From: JAEUMD01 sp044222395
GTDB lineage: Bacteria; Pseudomonadota; Alphaproteobacteria; Rhizobiales; Hyphomicrobiaceae
Length of the DNA: 64,000 nucleotides
Direction: 5' to 3'
Assembly: GCA_044222395.1 (NCBI GenBank)
Contig: JBGANK010000002.1
Location: forward strand, 97,251 to 161,250
In this document: positions 46,491-57,800 of the stretch, in pieces
Layout: the number at the start of each line of letters is the position of its first letter
Numbering within the stretch: position 1 is the stretch's first letter
Made by a program: the position numbers and the translations under genes
The notes under the pieces: model-generated
Told to the model about the DNA's origin: nothing
Seen by the model: the letters and a program-made list of their open reading frames with translations, nothing else
Databases searched by the model: none

Positions 46491-47630
46491 CTACAGGCGT
46501 TCAGCGAGAGAATGGTGACCGGCAGTGGCGGCGACATCCCGCGCCAGCTCTCGGCGGTTGTTGCGCAGTCCGCGGTTGGCATTGCTCGCAAGCAGAAGTG
46601 CGGTTACGTCTTCTCGGCCAGCGCCTGCGGCGAACATCAGCGCTGTGTATCCGAATTCGTTGCGTGCATCGAGGTCGACACCGCGCGCAATGAGAAACTT
46701 TGCTGTTGCGAGTCGTCCGTACCGCGCTGCCAGCATCAAGGGGGTGTTGCCGTTCCGGCTGGTCTTGTTCATGTCGGCGCCGCGATCGACCAGGAGCTTT
46801 GCGATCTCGTCGTGGCCCGCTTCGATGGCGATCATCAGCGGCGTTTGTCCGTCGCGGTCTGCCTCCTCGGGCGAGGCGCCGCCGTCCAGAATGGCGGCGA
46901 CGGCTTCGGAATTGCCCTTCGCGGCGGCGTGCGAGAGGGCCTTGCGCCCGCTGTTGTCAACATCGCGATTGATCGCGTCGACTGTGGCCAGTTTCTCGAT
47001 CAGCGGCCTATCGCATCCAGCGGCGGCCATCAAGGCCGTCCGGCCGTCGGAGAACCTTGCGCCAACATCGGCTCCCGCAGCGACAAGCGCGGCGACCGTC
47101 GTGTCATAGCATCCCGCGGCGGCCAGAAGCAGTGGCGTCGCTCCATCCTTGTCTTTGGTTTCCAGTGCGCTGCCGCTCGAGATCAAGTGGCGCACAATTG
47201 CGCCGTTGCCTTCGGCGGCCGCGAGCATCAGCGCGGTTCTGCCCTCGGCGTTGGTGTGGCGATCGGTGACGCCAGCTCCGGTGAGGGCGCGGATCACGCC
47301 GATATGGCCGAAGCGAGCAGCGAGCATCAAAGCCGTGTTGCCGTTGTCATCCAATGCAGCGATGTCGTGATTGGCGGCGATGAGCTGGATTGCGGTTGTC
47401 GCGTCGCCGCGAACCGCAGCATCGTGAATGCCAGTCCAGACGCCAGTTGGCAGGCGTCGGGAAACGACGGCCGGCGGGCTTTCGGTTGCGATGGCGGGTG
47501 CGGGGATCGCGGTGGGCGCGGCATCGCGAACGGGTGCCGGCGACGGCCTTGTCGACCATGCGAGGAGGGCCAGTGCGACACCGGCTGCGAGGATCTTATA
47601 GCTGGCCAAACTTGGTTTCAATTTCGACAC
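46491..47630 (-). CDS. Periplasmic or membrane-anchored ankyrin-repeat protein
   Basis: 379 residues. A hydrophobic segment (residues 11-25, ILAAGVALALLAW) anchors or exports it; a Pro/Ala-rich stretch (28-58) follows, then about nine ankyrin repeats (for example GNTALMLAARFGHIGVIRAL, GQTPLMIAIEAGHDEIAKLL). Ankyrin repeats bind protein partners; in bacteria they are sometimes linked to peroxide or cytochrome proteins. The GTG start lies inside the end of the Fe-S flavoprotein gene (35-base overlap), so the two are coupled. A role in holding the electron-transfer proteins together is possible but only inferred from position. Confidence 0.88.
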   Translation of the reverse strand: MSKLKPSLASYKILAAGVALALLAWSTRPSPAPVRDAAPTAIPAPAIATESPPAVVSRRLPTGVWTGIHDAAVRGDATTAIQLIAANHDIAALDDNGNTALMLAARFGHIGVIRALTGAGVTDRHTNAEGRTALMLAAAEGNGAIVRHLISSGSALETKDKDGATPLLLAAAGCYDTTVAALVAAGADVGARFSDGRTALMAAAGCDRPLIEKLATVDAINRDVDNSGRKALSHAAAKGNSEAVAAILDGGASPEEADRDGQTPLMIAIEAGHDEIAKLLVDRGADMNKTSRNGNTPLMLAARYGRLATAKFLIARGVDLDARNEFGYTALMFAAGAGREDVTALLLASNANRGLRNNRRELARDVAATAGHHSLAERL

Positions 47631-48915
47631 CGATGTCCTTCAGGAGACTGGTTGGCAGAATGCCGCCGGCACAAACCACGACGGCATGATTGGGCAGGGT
47701 CTTGCTTCCGTCTGGCGTCGCGATCTCGATTGAATCTGTCATGATTTTCTTAACGGAGGATTTTAGCAGGACGTTAACGCGCCCCTCTGCGATCGCCTTC
47801 TCTATATTAGTGCGATTCTTCATCTTGCTGCGATTGAAGCTGTCGCCCCGGTAGGAGAGAGTGACGCGCGCGCTCGATTCCTGGCCGATACTCACCGCCG
47901 CCTCGATGGCGCTGTCGCCGCCGCCGACGACAACCACGTGTTGGCCGTTGAATTGCTCGGGGTCGGTCAGCCGGTAGACGACCTTCGACAGTTCCTCGCC
48001 CGGCACATCGAGCTTGCGCGGGGTTCCGCGTCGGCCGATGGCCAGCAGCACTGTCGCCGTTCGGTATGTGCCGGCAGACGTGCGCACCTCGAATCGCGCC
48101 TTCGAGCCAGTCCGCTGCGGTGCCCGAACAACAGCTTCAAGCCGCTCCTGGAAGTGGATGTTGAGTCTCGTCTTCCTCAGAACGCTCTCCCAGAACTCGA
48201 GCAGCGCCTCCTTGGTCGTCTCGCGGAACTTCACCTTGCCAATGATCGGCAACGTCGCAGGCTGCGTCATGACGAGTTTGCCGCGCGGGAAGTGGGAGAC
48301 CGTGCCGCCGAGACTGTCCTGCTCGATCGTGAGGTACTTGAGGCCCTTTTCCTTGGCGCCGAGCGAGGCCGCGAAGCCGGCGGGTCCGGCGCCCACGATG
48401 ATGAGATCGTAGTCGTCTCCGCCACCGCCACGCGACGCCTTGGCGATCTCCGACAGAGCCTTGTTGCCCTGCTCGATGGCATTACGGATCAGGCCCATGC
48501 CGCCGAGTTCGCCGGCAATATAGATGCCTGCCATGTTGGTCTGGAAGTCGCTGCCGACGGTGGGGATGTCGACACCGCGTCGTTCCGTGCCGAAGACGAG
48601 TGTGATGGCGCCGGCGGGGCAAGCCATCTTGCAGGCGCCGTGTCCAATGCACTGAGTGGGCTCTATGAGGTCGGCCTTGCCGTCGATGAGGCCGAGGATC
48701 CTGCCTTCGGGACATGCGGCAACACACGATCCGCAACCGATGCAAAGCGCTGGATCGATCACTGGATGGAGCGAGGCCGGCTCGGTGAGCCCGGCCTTGG
48801 CAGCCTCGGCCTTGGCTGCGTTGCTGCGCTCGCTTTCACGTTGGCGGCGGCTAAGCTGAATCGCTATCACGGCGGCCAGGGGGGCCGAGTAAATCATCAA
48901 CGACTCGACGAACAT
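47596..48915 (-). CDS. Membrane-anchored Fe-S / NAD(P)-linked flavoprotein
   Basis: 439 residues. An N-terminal membrane helix (residues 5-22) precedes a two-cluster ferredoxin: Cys58/61/64/68, and a second motif Cys89, His92, Cys95, Cys99 (CIGHGACKMACP), where His replaces one ligand. Residues 168-439 form a thioredoxin-reductase-like fold: FAD site IIVGAGPAGFAAS, and NAD(P) site VVVVGGGDSAIEAA. No CxxC redox dithiol follows, so it is not a thioredoxin reductase. GGAGG lies six bases before the ATG. Divergent from the cytochrome genes, it is a natural inner-membrane entry point for electrons from NAD(P)H. It converts two-electron carriers to one-electron Fe-S steps. Confidence 0.9.
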   Translation of the reverse strand: MFVESLMIYSAPLAAVIAIQLSRRQRESERSNAAKAEAAKAGLTEPASLHPVIDPALCIGCGSCVAACPEGRILGLIDGKADLIEPTQCIGHGACKMACPAGAITLVFGTERRGVDIPTVGSDFQTNMAGIYIAGELGGMGLIRNAIEQGNKALSEIAKASRGGGGDDYDLIIVGAGPAGFAASLGAKEKGLKYLTIEQDSLGGTVSHFPRGKLVMTQPATLPIIGKVKFRETTKEALLEFWESVLRKTRLNIHFQERLEAVVRAPQRTGSKARFEVRTSAGTYRTATVLLAIGRRGTPRKLDVPGEELSKVVYRLTDPEQFNGQHVVVVGGGDSAIEAAVSIGQESSARVTLSYRGDSFNRSKMKNRTNIEKAIAEGRVNVLLKSSVKKIMTDSIEIATPDGSKTLPNHAVVVCAGGILPTSLLKDIGVEIETKFGQL

Positions 48916-49298
48916 GCCCTGCCTCCTTGCGCCAGCGTCTCACGGCTCGCAACGACGGGCAGAAGATAGTCGAGAAGGCGTTTAGGAATGGCCACCGGAT
49001 TAAGTAAAATGCGCTGCGATTCCGAGACCTTGCGTTAGCCATAGGGCCGGCGCGGCAGGGTCAGTTGCGGAGATGGCGGCAAACCCGCGGCGCAATCGCA
49101 CTTTTACAGGCAATGCATGGCGGGGGGGCAGCGCCGCAATTCGGGAAATGATGAGCGGGAAAATTCCTCTTGCGGCAATCACTCAGCATTAACCCCCGGT
49201 AAACATCGGCCGTGTCAAAAGGATCATGTAACGGAGGTCGCATGGGATTGACGATTCCTCCAGCGTGATGAATCTCGACCTTAACGAAGGCACGTCAC
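48916..49298. other. Divergent promoter region of the electron-transfer cluster
   Basis: 383 bases. Two tiny frames stand out at the right end: 49242-49268 (eight codons, GGAGG six bases upstream, ending in two stop codons) and 49268-49333 (21 codons, sharing a base with that stop). They might be leader peptides, or remnants of the true start of the next gene. Nothing else is recognised. Confidence 0.45.
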
Positions 49299-50309
49299 TT
49301 GCGACCGCAGGCGAAACCATCGGCAAGGAATAGCGCCACGGCCGGGCAGGCGCACCTGTCGCCGATCCGCCACAACGACCTTACCCCCGATCGAATCGCC
49401 AGGGATGCAAGTCGCGACCCGGCGCCGCACGCGAGGACAGGAGATTCGGTTCATCGCGTATCGGAGGTTTCCTCGCCAGAATATGCCGCGGAGCTCATCT
49501 TCGCAGCCGTGGTATTGGCGCTCCTCGCTTATTTCTGGACCGAAAGCACGAGTGGAGACATCACGCCAAGCTCGGGGACCGGCTACATGCTCGGGATAAC
49601 CGGCGGGCTCATGATGCTGGCTACGCTGCTTTATCCACTCCGGAAATTCTGGAAGCCCCTGCAAAGGGCAGGGGCGGTGCGGATCTGGTTCCAGGTCCAC
49701 ATGGCGCTAGGATTTCTCGGTCCGGCGCTGGTCATCATCCATTCCAACTTCAGCCTCGGCTCGGCCAACGGGAAGGTGGCGATGGTGGTCATGCTGCTCA
49801 TCGTGGCGAGCGGCATCGTGAGGCGGTATCTTTATGGGAAGATCTTTGCCGGTGCGAACGAGCACGGGCTGGATGCCGTACAGCTCTTCGCCGATTCCGG
49901 GATCGTGCGCGTGGCGTTAGGGGACAGCATGTCCCAAGCCCCAAGAATCGACGCGCAACTGGCAAGCTACGAGGTCGACGTCAAGTCCCGCTTGCGTACC
50001 CTCCTTGGCAGTCTTGGCGTCGTGATCTCGCGCCGCCGATCGAAACGCTGCTTCGATTCGATCCTGCGCGAGTGTGATTCAGTGTTGGCGATTCGGGCCC
50101 TTCGCGAAGGCTGGTCCACTGCACGGCTGGGCCGCCATCGCAGCCAGGTCGAGAATCAGCTTAGAAGCTACTTTCAAACTGTCGAGCGCGCAGCGCGGAT
50201 GCACTTCCTCAAGCGACTCTTCGATCTGTGGCATCTACTGCACCTGCCACTTTTCCTGTTTCTCGTAATGGCTGTTGTTGGCCACGTCGTCGCGGTCCAT
50301 CTTTATTGA
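49299..50309 (+). CDS. Cytochrome-b-like / ferric-reductase-like membrane protein
   Basis: 336 residues from a TTG at 49299; no ATG is available in frame before the membrane part. The first 60 residues are polar. Membrane segments lie near 63-80, 95-112, 130-150, 158-175 and 308-334. Histidines in or beside helices (His134, His148, His312, His315, His329, His334) could bind haem b, as in ferric-reductase-like and DUF4405-like proteins; identity beyond that is uncertain. A soluble loop (180-305) is rich in Arg. It precedes the 18-haem cytochrome by 22 bases and would carry electrons across or along the inner membrane. The start is doubtful (see leader frames upstream). Confidence 0.75.
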   Translation: MRPQAKPSARNSATAGQAHLSPIRHNDLTPDRIARDASRDPAPHARTGDSVHRVSEVSSPEYAAELIFAAVVLALLAYFWTESTSGDITPSSGTGYMLGITGGLMMLATLLYPLRKFWKPLQRAGAVRIWFQVHMALGFLGPALVIIHSNFSLGSANGKVAMVVMLLIVASGIVRRYLYGKIFAGANEHGLDAVQLFADSGIVRVALGDSMSQAPRIDAQLASYEVDVKSRLRTLLGSLGVVISRRRSKRCFDSILRECDSVLAIRALREGWSTARLGRHRSQVENQLRSYFQTVERAARMHFLKRLFDLWHLLHLPLFLFLVMAVVGHVVAVHLY

Positions 50310-50331
50310 AGGCCAGCAAGAGCTCAAAGCG

Positions 50332-51711
50332 ATGAGGGACGTTCCCAGGAGGTTCGCACACTTCGTCGCCGCGTTCGCGTTTGCGATCTTGTGCGCAATG
50401 CCGGCTGGCGCGCAGACTGCCGTCGAGCGTCTCGTCATGCCAGGCGAACTGACCGAGAAGCACGCCAAGCTCGAACAGGACTGCTCGAATTGCCACGTGC
50501 CGTTCTCGCGAGAGAGGCAGGACGAGCTTTGCGTCAAGTGCCACAAGTCAATTGCTGCCGATCGGGCCGGCAAGCGCGGCATGCATTATCTCCGCAAGGA
50601 CGTCACCACCAATCAGTGCCGGCATTGTCACACAGATCACAAGGGCAGGCAGGAGAACATCGCAAAGTTCGACACAGAGAGCTTCGATCACGCGGCGACG
50701 AACTTCACGCTCGCGGGCACACACATGAGTACCTCATGCACCGCATGTCATGCGGCCGGCAAGAAGTACCGCGAAGCGCCATCCAAGTGTGTCGACTGCC
50801 ATAGATCGAATGACGTTCACGCGGGCCAGCTAGGTGCGGACTGCGGGAAGTGCCATGCGCCGGAGGCCTGGCGGCAGACGAACCGGTTCGATCACAAGGC
50901 GACGAAATTCCCGCTGACCGGTGCGCATGGCGCGATCCCTTGTCAAGCCTGCCACGCGGGCGAGCGCTACAAGAACCTGCCCGTCGAGTGTGCGAGCTGT
51001 CACCGCAAGCAGGACGTTCATAAAGGCCGCAACGGCGAGAAGTGCGCGGATTGCCACAAGACCAGTGCCTGGCGAGATGTTGCGTTCGACCACGACGTCA
51101 ACACAAAATTTCCCCTGCTGGGCAAGCACATAGAAACGTCCTGCGGGAAGTGCCACCAACAGGATCCGCATCGGGTGAAGGTGGAAAAGGACTGCTTATC
51201 CTGCCACAAAAAGGACGACGTTCACAAAGGCGAGCTGGGCAAGGACTGCCTCAAGTGTCACGGGGAGGCGAGTTGGAAGAAGGATACCCACTTCGACCAC
51301 GCGCTCTCTCGCTTCCCGCTACGAGGCAAACATGCAGATGCCAAGTGCGAAGCGTGTCACAAGACCAAGATCTACAAGGACGCTCCCATCGCCTGCAAAG
51401 CCTGCCACGAGAAGAAGAATGCCGAAAGCCACGACGGTCGGCTCGGCGCCAACTGTGGTCTATGTCACAACGTGACGGAATGGAAGAATGCGCGGTTCGA
51501 CCACGCCAAGACACGCTTCAAGCTGATCGGTCGCCACGAGAAGGTGGGTTGCTATTCTTGCCACAAGGCGCGGCGGCAGGAGAAAGCAACGCTGCCGACC
51601 AATTGCTACGCGTGTCACAAGGCCAACGATCAGCATCGCGGGGCGTTCGGACGCGACTGTGGCAAATGCCACACACCCGATAGCTTTGGCGTCGCATACA
51701 TCCGGAAATAA
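50332..51711 (+). CDS. 18-haem c-type cytochrome
   Basis: 459 residues with a signal peptide (RRFAHFVAAFAFAILCAMPAGA, cleavage before QT), so the product is periplasmic. Eighteen CXXCH motifs are present. Much of the chain is a repeat of about 60 residues with three haems each, marked by FDHxxTxFxLxGxH, then CxxCH, and by DVHxGxxGxxCxxCH; extra histidines between motifs could be distal ligands. The family is the c3/c7-like multihaem group. The ATG at 50332 directly precedes the signal peptide. It is transcribed with the cytochrome-b-like gene and followed by the giant cytochrome; the N-terminus of the latter carries the same FDHxxTxFxLxGAH module. Likely carrier from inner membrane to the giant cytochrome. 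Confidence 0.95.
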   Translation: MRDVPRRFAHFVAAFAFAILCAMPAGAQTAVERLVMPGELTEKHAKLEQDCSNCHVPFSRERQDELCVKCHKSIAADRAGKRGMHYLRKDVTTNQCRHCHTDHKGRQENIAKFDTESFDHAATNFTLAGTHMSTSCTACHAAGKKYREAPSKCVDCHRSNDVHAGQLGADCGKCHAPEAWRQTNRFDHKATKFPLTGAHGAIPCQACHAGERYKNLPVECASCHRKQDVHKGRNGEKCADCHKTSAWRDVAFDHDVNTKFPLLGKHIETSCGKCHQQDPHRVKVEKDCLSCHKKDDVHKGELGKDCLKCHGEASWKKDTHFDHALSRFPLRGKHADAKCEACHKTKIYKDAPIACKACHEKKNAESHDGRLGANCGLCHNVTEWKNARFDHAKTRFKLIGRHEKVGCYSCHKARRQEKATLPTNCYACHKANDQHRGAFGRDCGKCHTPDSFGVAYIRK

Positions 51712-51893
51712 TGCTCAGCTCGCGACTTTTGCTGGCCAGTCCGCCCGCGGACGTGTAGCTAGTTGTTGTGGTCTGAAGACTCATTAGAAGCCGCCCCGTC
51801 GGGTTGGCTTGCCGCCTTCAGCGCCACCGCACGTGACCGATTTGGCGTTGCAGTGCTTGGGCGTACTCCCCTGAATCGCAAGAGAATAACGAC

Positions 51894-54800
51894 GTGGCGC
51901 TATCGAGGCGGAACGCGAACGCGCATGATTCTGGCTATTGCAGCCAGCGTCTTGCGATGGCCGCTGTCCAATACCTCTTCGCACTCCTTCTTGTGGTGGC
52001 GATGCAAGTCGGTGCAGGGGGTGCGTTTGCCCAGTCCAAGTCGCCATCAGCATCCGGCGGATGGTCCGCGACCACGGCGCCGGTTGCGCAAAAGGGGGCT
52101 GCTGCACCAAATGCCGCGACGGGAAGCGCGGGTGATCCATCGCCGTCCGGCATCAGGATCGATCGCTCGTTCGATCACTCAAAGACGCCGTTCCCCTTGT
52201 CGGGAGCGCATACCAGAGCCAGTTGCGAGTCGTGCCATGTCGGTGCTGTCTTCAAGGGCCTTCCGCATTCCTGCGTCGATTGCCACAACAACTTGAGGGT
52301 CGAGGGCGCGCGCACGAGCGGCAAGCCGTCCAATCATCTTCCCTCTGGCAACGTCTGCACCGATTGCCATGTGACCGATGGCTGGAAGCAGGTGCATGTC
52401 GATCACAGCAAGCAGACCGCGACCTGCACCACGTGCCACGACGGGCGCCATGCGATCGGAAAGCCGGCGACACACGTCCCGACGACCGCCCGGTGCGAGA
52501 AGTGTCACACCTCGGCGGGTTGGCAGCACGTCAACAGCCTGACGGTCGACCACCGGGAGGTGTCGACCAATTGCGCGACCTGCCATGACGGCGAACGCGC
52601 GCCGGGCAAGCCTGTCAATCACATGCCGACCAACTCCGACTGTTCGAGCTGTCATTCGAACGTCGGCTTCAAGTCGGCGACAATGAACCACACGGCGACC
52701 AGCGCGCCTTGCGAGACGTGTCATGATAACAAGATCGCCAAGGGCAAGCCACCGACACACCCCGTAACGACGGCTCCGTGCGCCAGCTGCCACCCGTCGA
52801 CGAGTTCGTTCAGCGTCGTGCGGTTCGATCACACGGGCATCACGACGGGCTGCGCCAATTGTCACGATGGCACGAAGGCGACCGGCAAGCCGCCGACCCA
52901 TATCGCGACAACGGCGCCCTGCGAGAACTGCCATCTTTCGACGACGACCTTCAAGGTCGTCAGCTTCGACCACGTCGCTGCCGGCATCACCTCGAACTGC
53001 GCAAGGTGCCACGACGGTACGACGGCGATCGGCAAGTCATCGTTTGCCAACCACGTTCCGACCTCGCAGCCGTGCGAGACGTGCCATTCCCCGACCAATT
53101 TTACCGCCTGGGGTCCTGGCACGCCAATGAACCATGCCGGCATTACGTCGGGCTGCGCGACCTGCCACAACGGCACGATGGCGCTGGGTAAACCGGTCGG
53201 GCACGTGGTGACGAGCGAGCCCTGCGAGAATTGCCATCACTCGACGACAAACTTCAAGGGTGCGACGTTCGACCATACCGGCATCACGACGGGCTGCGCA
53301 TCCTGCCACGACGGCGTCCAGGCGCTCGGCAAGTCAGCATATCCGAATCATATCCCGACCAATCAGCCCTGCGAGACCTGCCACACCAGTACGGTAGCCT
53401 TCGGTCCCGGTACGCCGATGAACCATCTGGGCATCTCGACGGGCTGCGCCACCTGCCACAACGGTACGCTGGCCAAGGGGCAGAGCTCGTTTGCCAACCA
53501 CATCGTCACATCGCAGCCGTGCGAATGGTGTCATACGAGCACGGTGGCTTGGGGTCCGGGCACGCCGATGAATCACACCGGCATCACGTCGGGCTGCGCC
53601 AGCTGTCACGACAACGTCAAGGCGAAGGGCAAGGCGTCATTCGCGAACCACATCCCGACAACGCAACCTTGCGAGACGTGCCACTCGGCGTCGAACTTCA
53701 CGGCCTGGGGTCCGGGCACGCCGATGAACCACACCGGCATCAGCTCGGGCTGCGCCACCTGCCACAACGGCACGCTGGCGCTCGGCAAGTCAGGCACTCA
53801 CATCCCGACCACGCAGCCTTGCGAATTGTGTCACAAGAGCACCTTCAGCTTCCTGGGTGCGGGCTTCGACCATACCGGCGTCACCTCGGGCTGTGCCAGC
53901 TGCCACGATGGCGTCAATGCGCTGGGCAAATCGGCATATCCGACGCACGTGCCGACGTCGCAGCCCTGCGAGACGTGCCACTCGCCAACCAACTATGTCG
54001 CGTTCGGTCCTGGCACGCCGATGAACCACGCCGGCATCAGTTCGGGCTGCGCCAGCTGTCACAATGGCACCATTGCATTGGGCAAGTCGGCCTACGCCAA
54101 TCACGTGTCGACGTCGCAGCCGTGTGAGACATGTCACGCGCCGAACAACTTCACGGCGTGGGGCCCTGGCACGCCGATGAACCACGCCGGCATCACCTCG
54201 GGCTGCGCCTCCTGCCACGATGGCACGACGGCGCTCGGCAAGTCGTCCTACGCCAATCACGTGACGACGTCGCAGCCGTGCGAGACATGCCATGCGCCGA
54301 CCAACTTCACGGCGTGGGGTCCCGGTACGCCGATGAACCACGCCGGCATCACCTCGGGCTGCGCCACCTGCCACAACGGCACGATTGCGCAAGGCAAGGC
54401 GGTCTACCCCAACCACATCCCGACATCGTTGTCGTGCGAGGCCTGCCACTCGCCGACCAACTTCACGGCGTGGGGCCCCGGTACGCCAATGAACCACTCG
54501 GGCATCACGTCGGGCTGCGCCTCCTGCCACAACGATACGTTGGCGATCGGCAAGGCGTCCTATCCGACCCACGTGGTGACGACCGCGCCGTGCGAGACCT
54601 GCCACCACTCAACTTCGAGCTTCAAGGGTGCCACGTTCGATCACGCGGCCAATGGCGTCACCACAGCCTCCGCCTGTGCCACCTGCCACGACGGATCAAC
54701 GGCACTGGGCAAGTCGGCGAGCCACATCGTGACCTCGGCACCCTGCCAGACCTGCCACACGAACTTCGCCACCTTCCGAGGCGCGACCTTCAATCACACG

Positions 54801-57800
54801 GGTATCACATCGGGCTGTGCCAGCTGCCACAACGGCTCGACTGCGACCGGCAAGTCGGCCTATCCCGCGCACGTTCCGACCTCGCTGGCGTGCGAGGCAT
54901 GCCATTCGCCGACGAACTACACGGCTTGGGGTCCAGGCACGCCGATGAACCATGCCGGCATCACGTCGGGATGCGCGACCTGCCACAACGGCACCAACGC
55001 GCTGGGCAAGTCGTCCTACGCCAATCACGTGGCGACATCACAGCCGTGCGAGACATGTCACTCGCCGACCAACTTCGCGGCGTGGGGTCCGGGCACGCCG
55101 ATGAACCACACCGGCATCACATCGGGCTGCGCCAGCTGTCACGACGGAACAATGGCGCTCGGTAAGTCCTCCTACCCGAACCACGTCACGACGTCGCTTG
55201 CCTGCGAGCTGTGTCACTCGCCCTCGAACTTCACGGCGTGGGGGCCTGGCACGCCGATGAACCACCTCGGCATCACGTCGGGCTGTGCGGCCTGTCACGA
55301 CGGGACCAAGGCGCTCGGCAAGTCCTCCTATCCCAACCACATCCCGACGACGCAGTCCTGCGAGACGTGCCACTCGGCTTCGAACTTCACGGCGTGGGGT
55401 CCGGGCACGCCGATGAATCACACAGGCATCACGTCAGGCTGTGCGGCGTGCCACGACGGGACCAGGGCGCTCGGCAAGTCGTCTTATCCGAGCCATGTCG
55501 TGACGAGTGCCCCGTGCGAGAGCTGCCACTACTCGACGTCGACCTTCAAAGGCGCCACCTTCGACCACGTAGCCAACGGCATAACGACCTCATCGGCCTG
55601 CGCCACCTGTCACGACGGGGCGACGGCGCTCGGCAAGTCAGGAAGCCACATCACGACTTCGGCACCCTGCCAGACCTGCCACACGAGCTTCGTGAGCTTT
55701 AGAGGCGCCACATTCAATCACTCCGGCATCACGTCGGGCTGCGCGAGCTGCCACAACGGCACGACAGCCATGGGCAAGTCGTCATATCCCAATCACGTTG
55801 CCACCAATGCTGCCTGCGAACTGTGCCACTCGCCGACGAATTTCACGGCGTGGGGTCCGGGCACGCCGATGAACCACACCGGCATCACGTCGGGCTGCGA
55901 GAACTGCCACAATGGAACCAATGCGCTGGGCAAGTCGTCCTACGCCAACCACGTGGTGACTTCGCAACCGTGCACGACGTGTCACTCTCCGACGAATTTT
56001 ACGGCGTGGGGCCCAGGAACTCCGATGAACCACGCCGGCATCACGTCCGGCTGCGCCAGCTGCCACAATGGAACGACGGCGCTCGGCAAGTCCTCCTATG
56101 CCAATCATATTCCCACATCTCAGCCGTGTGAGACGTGCCACTCGCCGACGAACTTCACGGCGTGGGGGCCTAACACGCCCATGAACCACACCGGTATCAC
56201 GTCGGGCTGTGCCGCCTGCCACAACGGAACCAATGCGCTCGGCAAATCTTCCTATCCGAACCACATCGTGACGCTGCAGCCTTGCGAAACATGCCACTCG
56301 CCGACGAACTTCACGGCCTGGGGTCCAGGCACGCCGATGAACCACACCGGGATCACCTCGGGCTGCGCCACCTGCCACAACGGTACCAACGCAATTGGCA
56401 AGTCGTCCTACCCGAGCCACGTGGTGACGACCGCACCGTGTGAGAGCTGCCACCATTCGACGGTGAGCTTCAAGGGCGCCACCTTCGACCACGCCGCCAA
56501 CGGCATTACGACCACCTCGGCATGTGCCACATGCCACAACGGAACGCAGGCGCTGGGCAAGTCGGCAAGCCACATCACGACCCCGGTGCCCTGCCAGAAT
56601 TGCCATACGAGCTTCACGACCTTCCAAGGCGCGGTCTTCAGTCATACTGGAATCTCGTCAGGCTGTGCCGCCTGCCACAACGGCACGACGGCCATGGGCA
56701 AGTCGTCCTATCCCAACCACATCGCGACCACTGCGGCGTGCGAAAGCTGCCATTCGCCGACGAATTTCATCGCCTGGGGTCCAGGCACGCCGATGAACCA
56801 CACCGGGATCACCTCGGGCTGCGCCACCTGCCATAACGGCACCAATGCGCTCGGCAAGTCGTCCTACCCCAACCACGTGACGACACCGCTGGCCTGCGAG
56901 AGCTGCCATTCGCCGACGAACTTCATCGCCTGGGGGCCGGGCACGCCGATGAACCACACCGGCATCACCGCGGGATGCGCCAACTGCCACAACGGCACCA
57001 TAGCGCTCGGCAAGTCGTCCTACGCCCGGCACATCACGACATCGCTGGCCTGTGAGGCGTGCCACTCGGCGACGAACTTCACAGCGTGGGGCCCGGGCAC
57101 GCCGATGAACCATATCGGCATCACGTCGGGGTGCGCCACTTGCCACAACGGGACCAATGCGCTCGGCAAGTCTTCTTACGCCAATCACGTGCCGACCTCT
57201 CAGCCTTGCGAGCTGTGCCACTCACCGACGAAATTCACGGCCTGGGGTCCTGGTACGCCGATGAACCACGCCGGCATCACGTCGGGGTGCGCGACCTGCC
57301 ACAACGGTACCAATGCGCTCGGCAAGTCGTCCTATGCCAATCACGTGGTGACATCGCAGGCGTGCGAGTGGTGCCACTCGGCGACGAACTTCACCGCCTG
57401 GGGTCCGGGTACCCAGATGAACCACACCGGCATCACGTCGGGTTGCGCGAGCTGCCACAACGGCACGATCGCGATCGGCAAGACGGCCTATGCCAAGCAC
57501 ATCACGACGACGCAGCCGTGCGAACTCTGTCACATGTCGACCGTGGCGTTCGGCCCCGGCACGGCGATGAACCACGCAGGGATCACGTCGGGGTGTGCGA
57601 CTTGCCACAACGGAACCAATGCGCTGGGCAAGTCGTCCTATCCCAATCACGTCGCGACGACTCAGCCGTGCGAGCTATGCCACTCGGCGACGAATTTCGC
57701 CGCTTGGGGTCCGGGCACGCCGATGAACCACACGGGCATCACGTCGGGGTGCGCTACCTGCCATAACGGCACCATAGCGCTCGGCAAATCGTCCTACACC

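Noticed and set aside
47596..48915. Thioredoxin reductase
   Set aside because: No redox-active CxxC in the NAD(P) domain, and an N-terminal membrane-anchored ferredoxin is present.
55782..56645. Long minus-strand open frames inside the giant cytochrome gene (also 52179-53012, 53790-54608, 57222-57650)
   Set aside because: They are arginine/valine/glycine-rich mirror images of the haem repeats, without ribosome sites.
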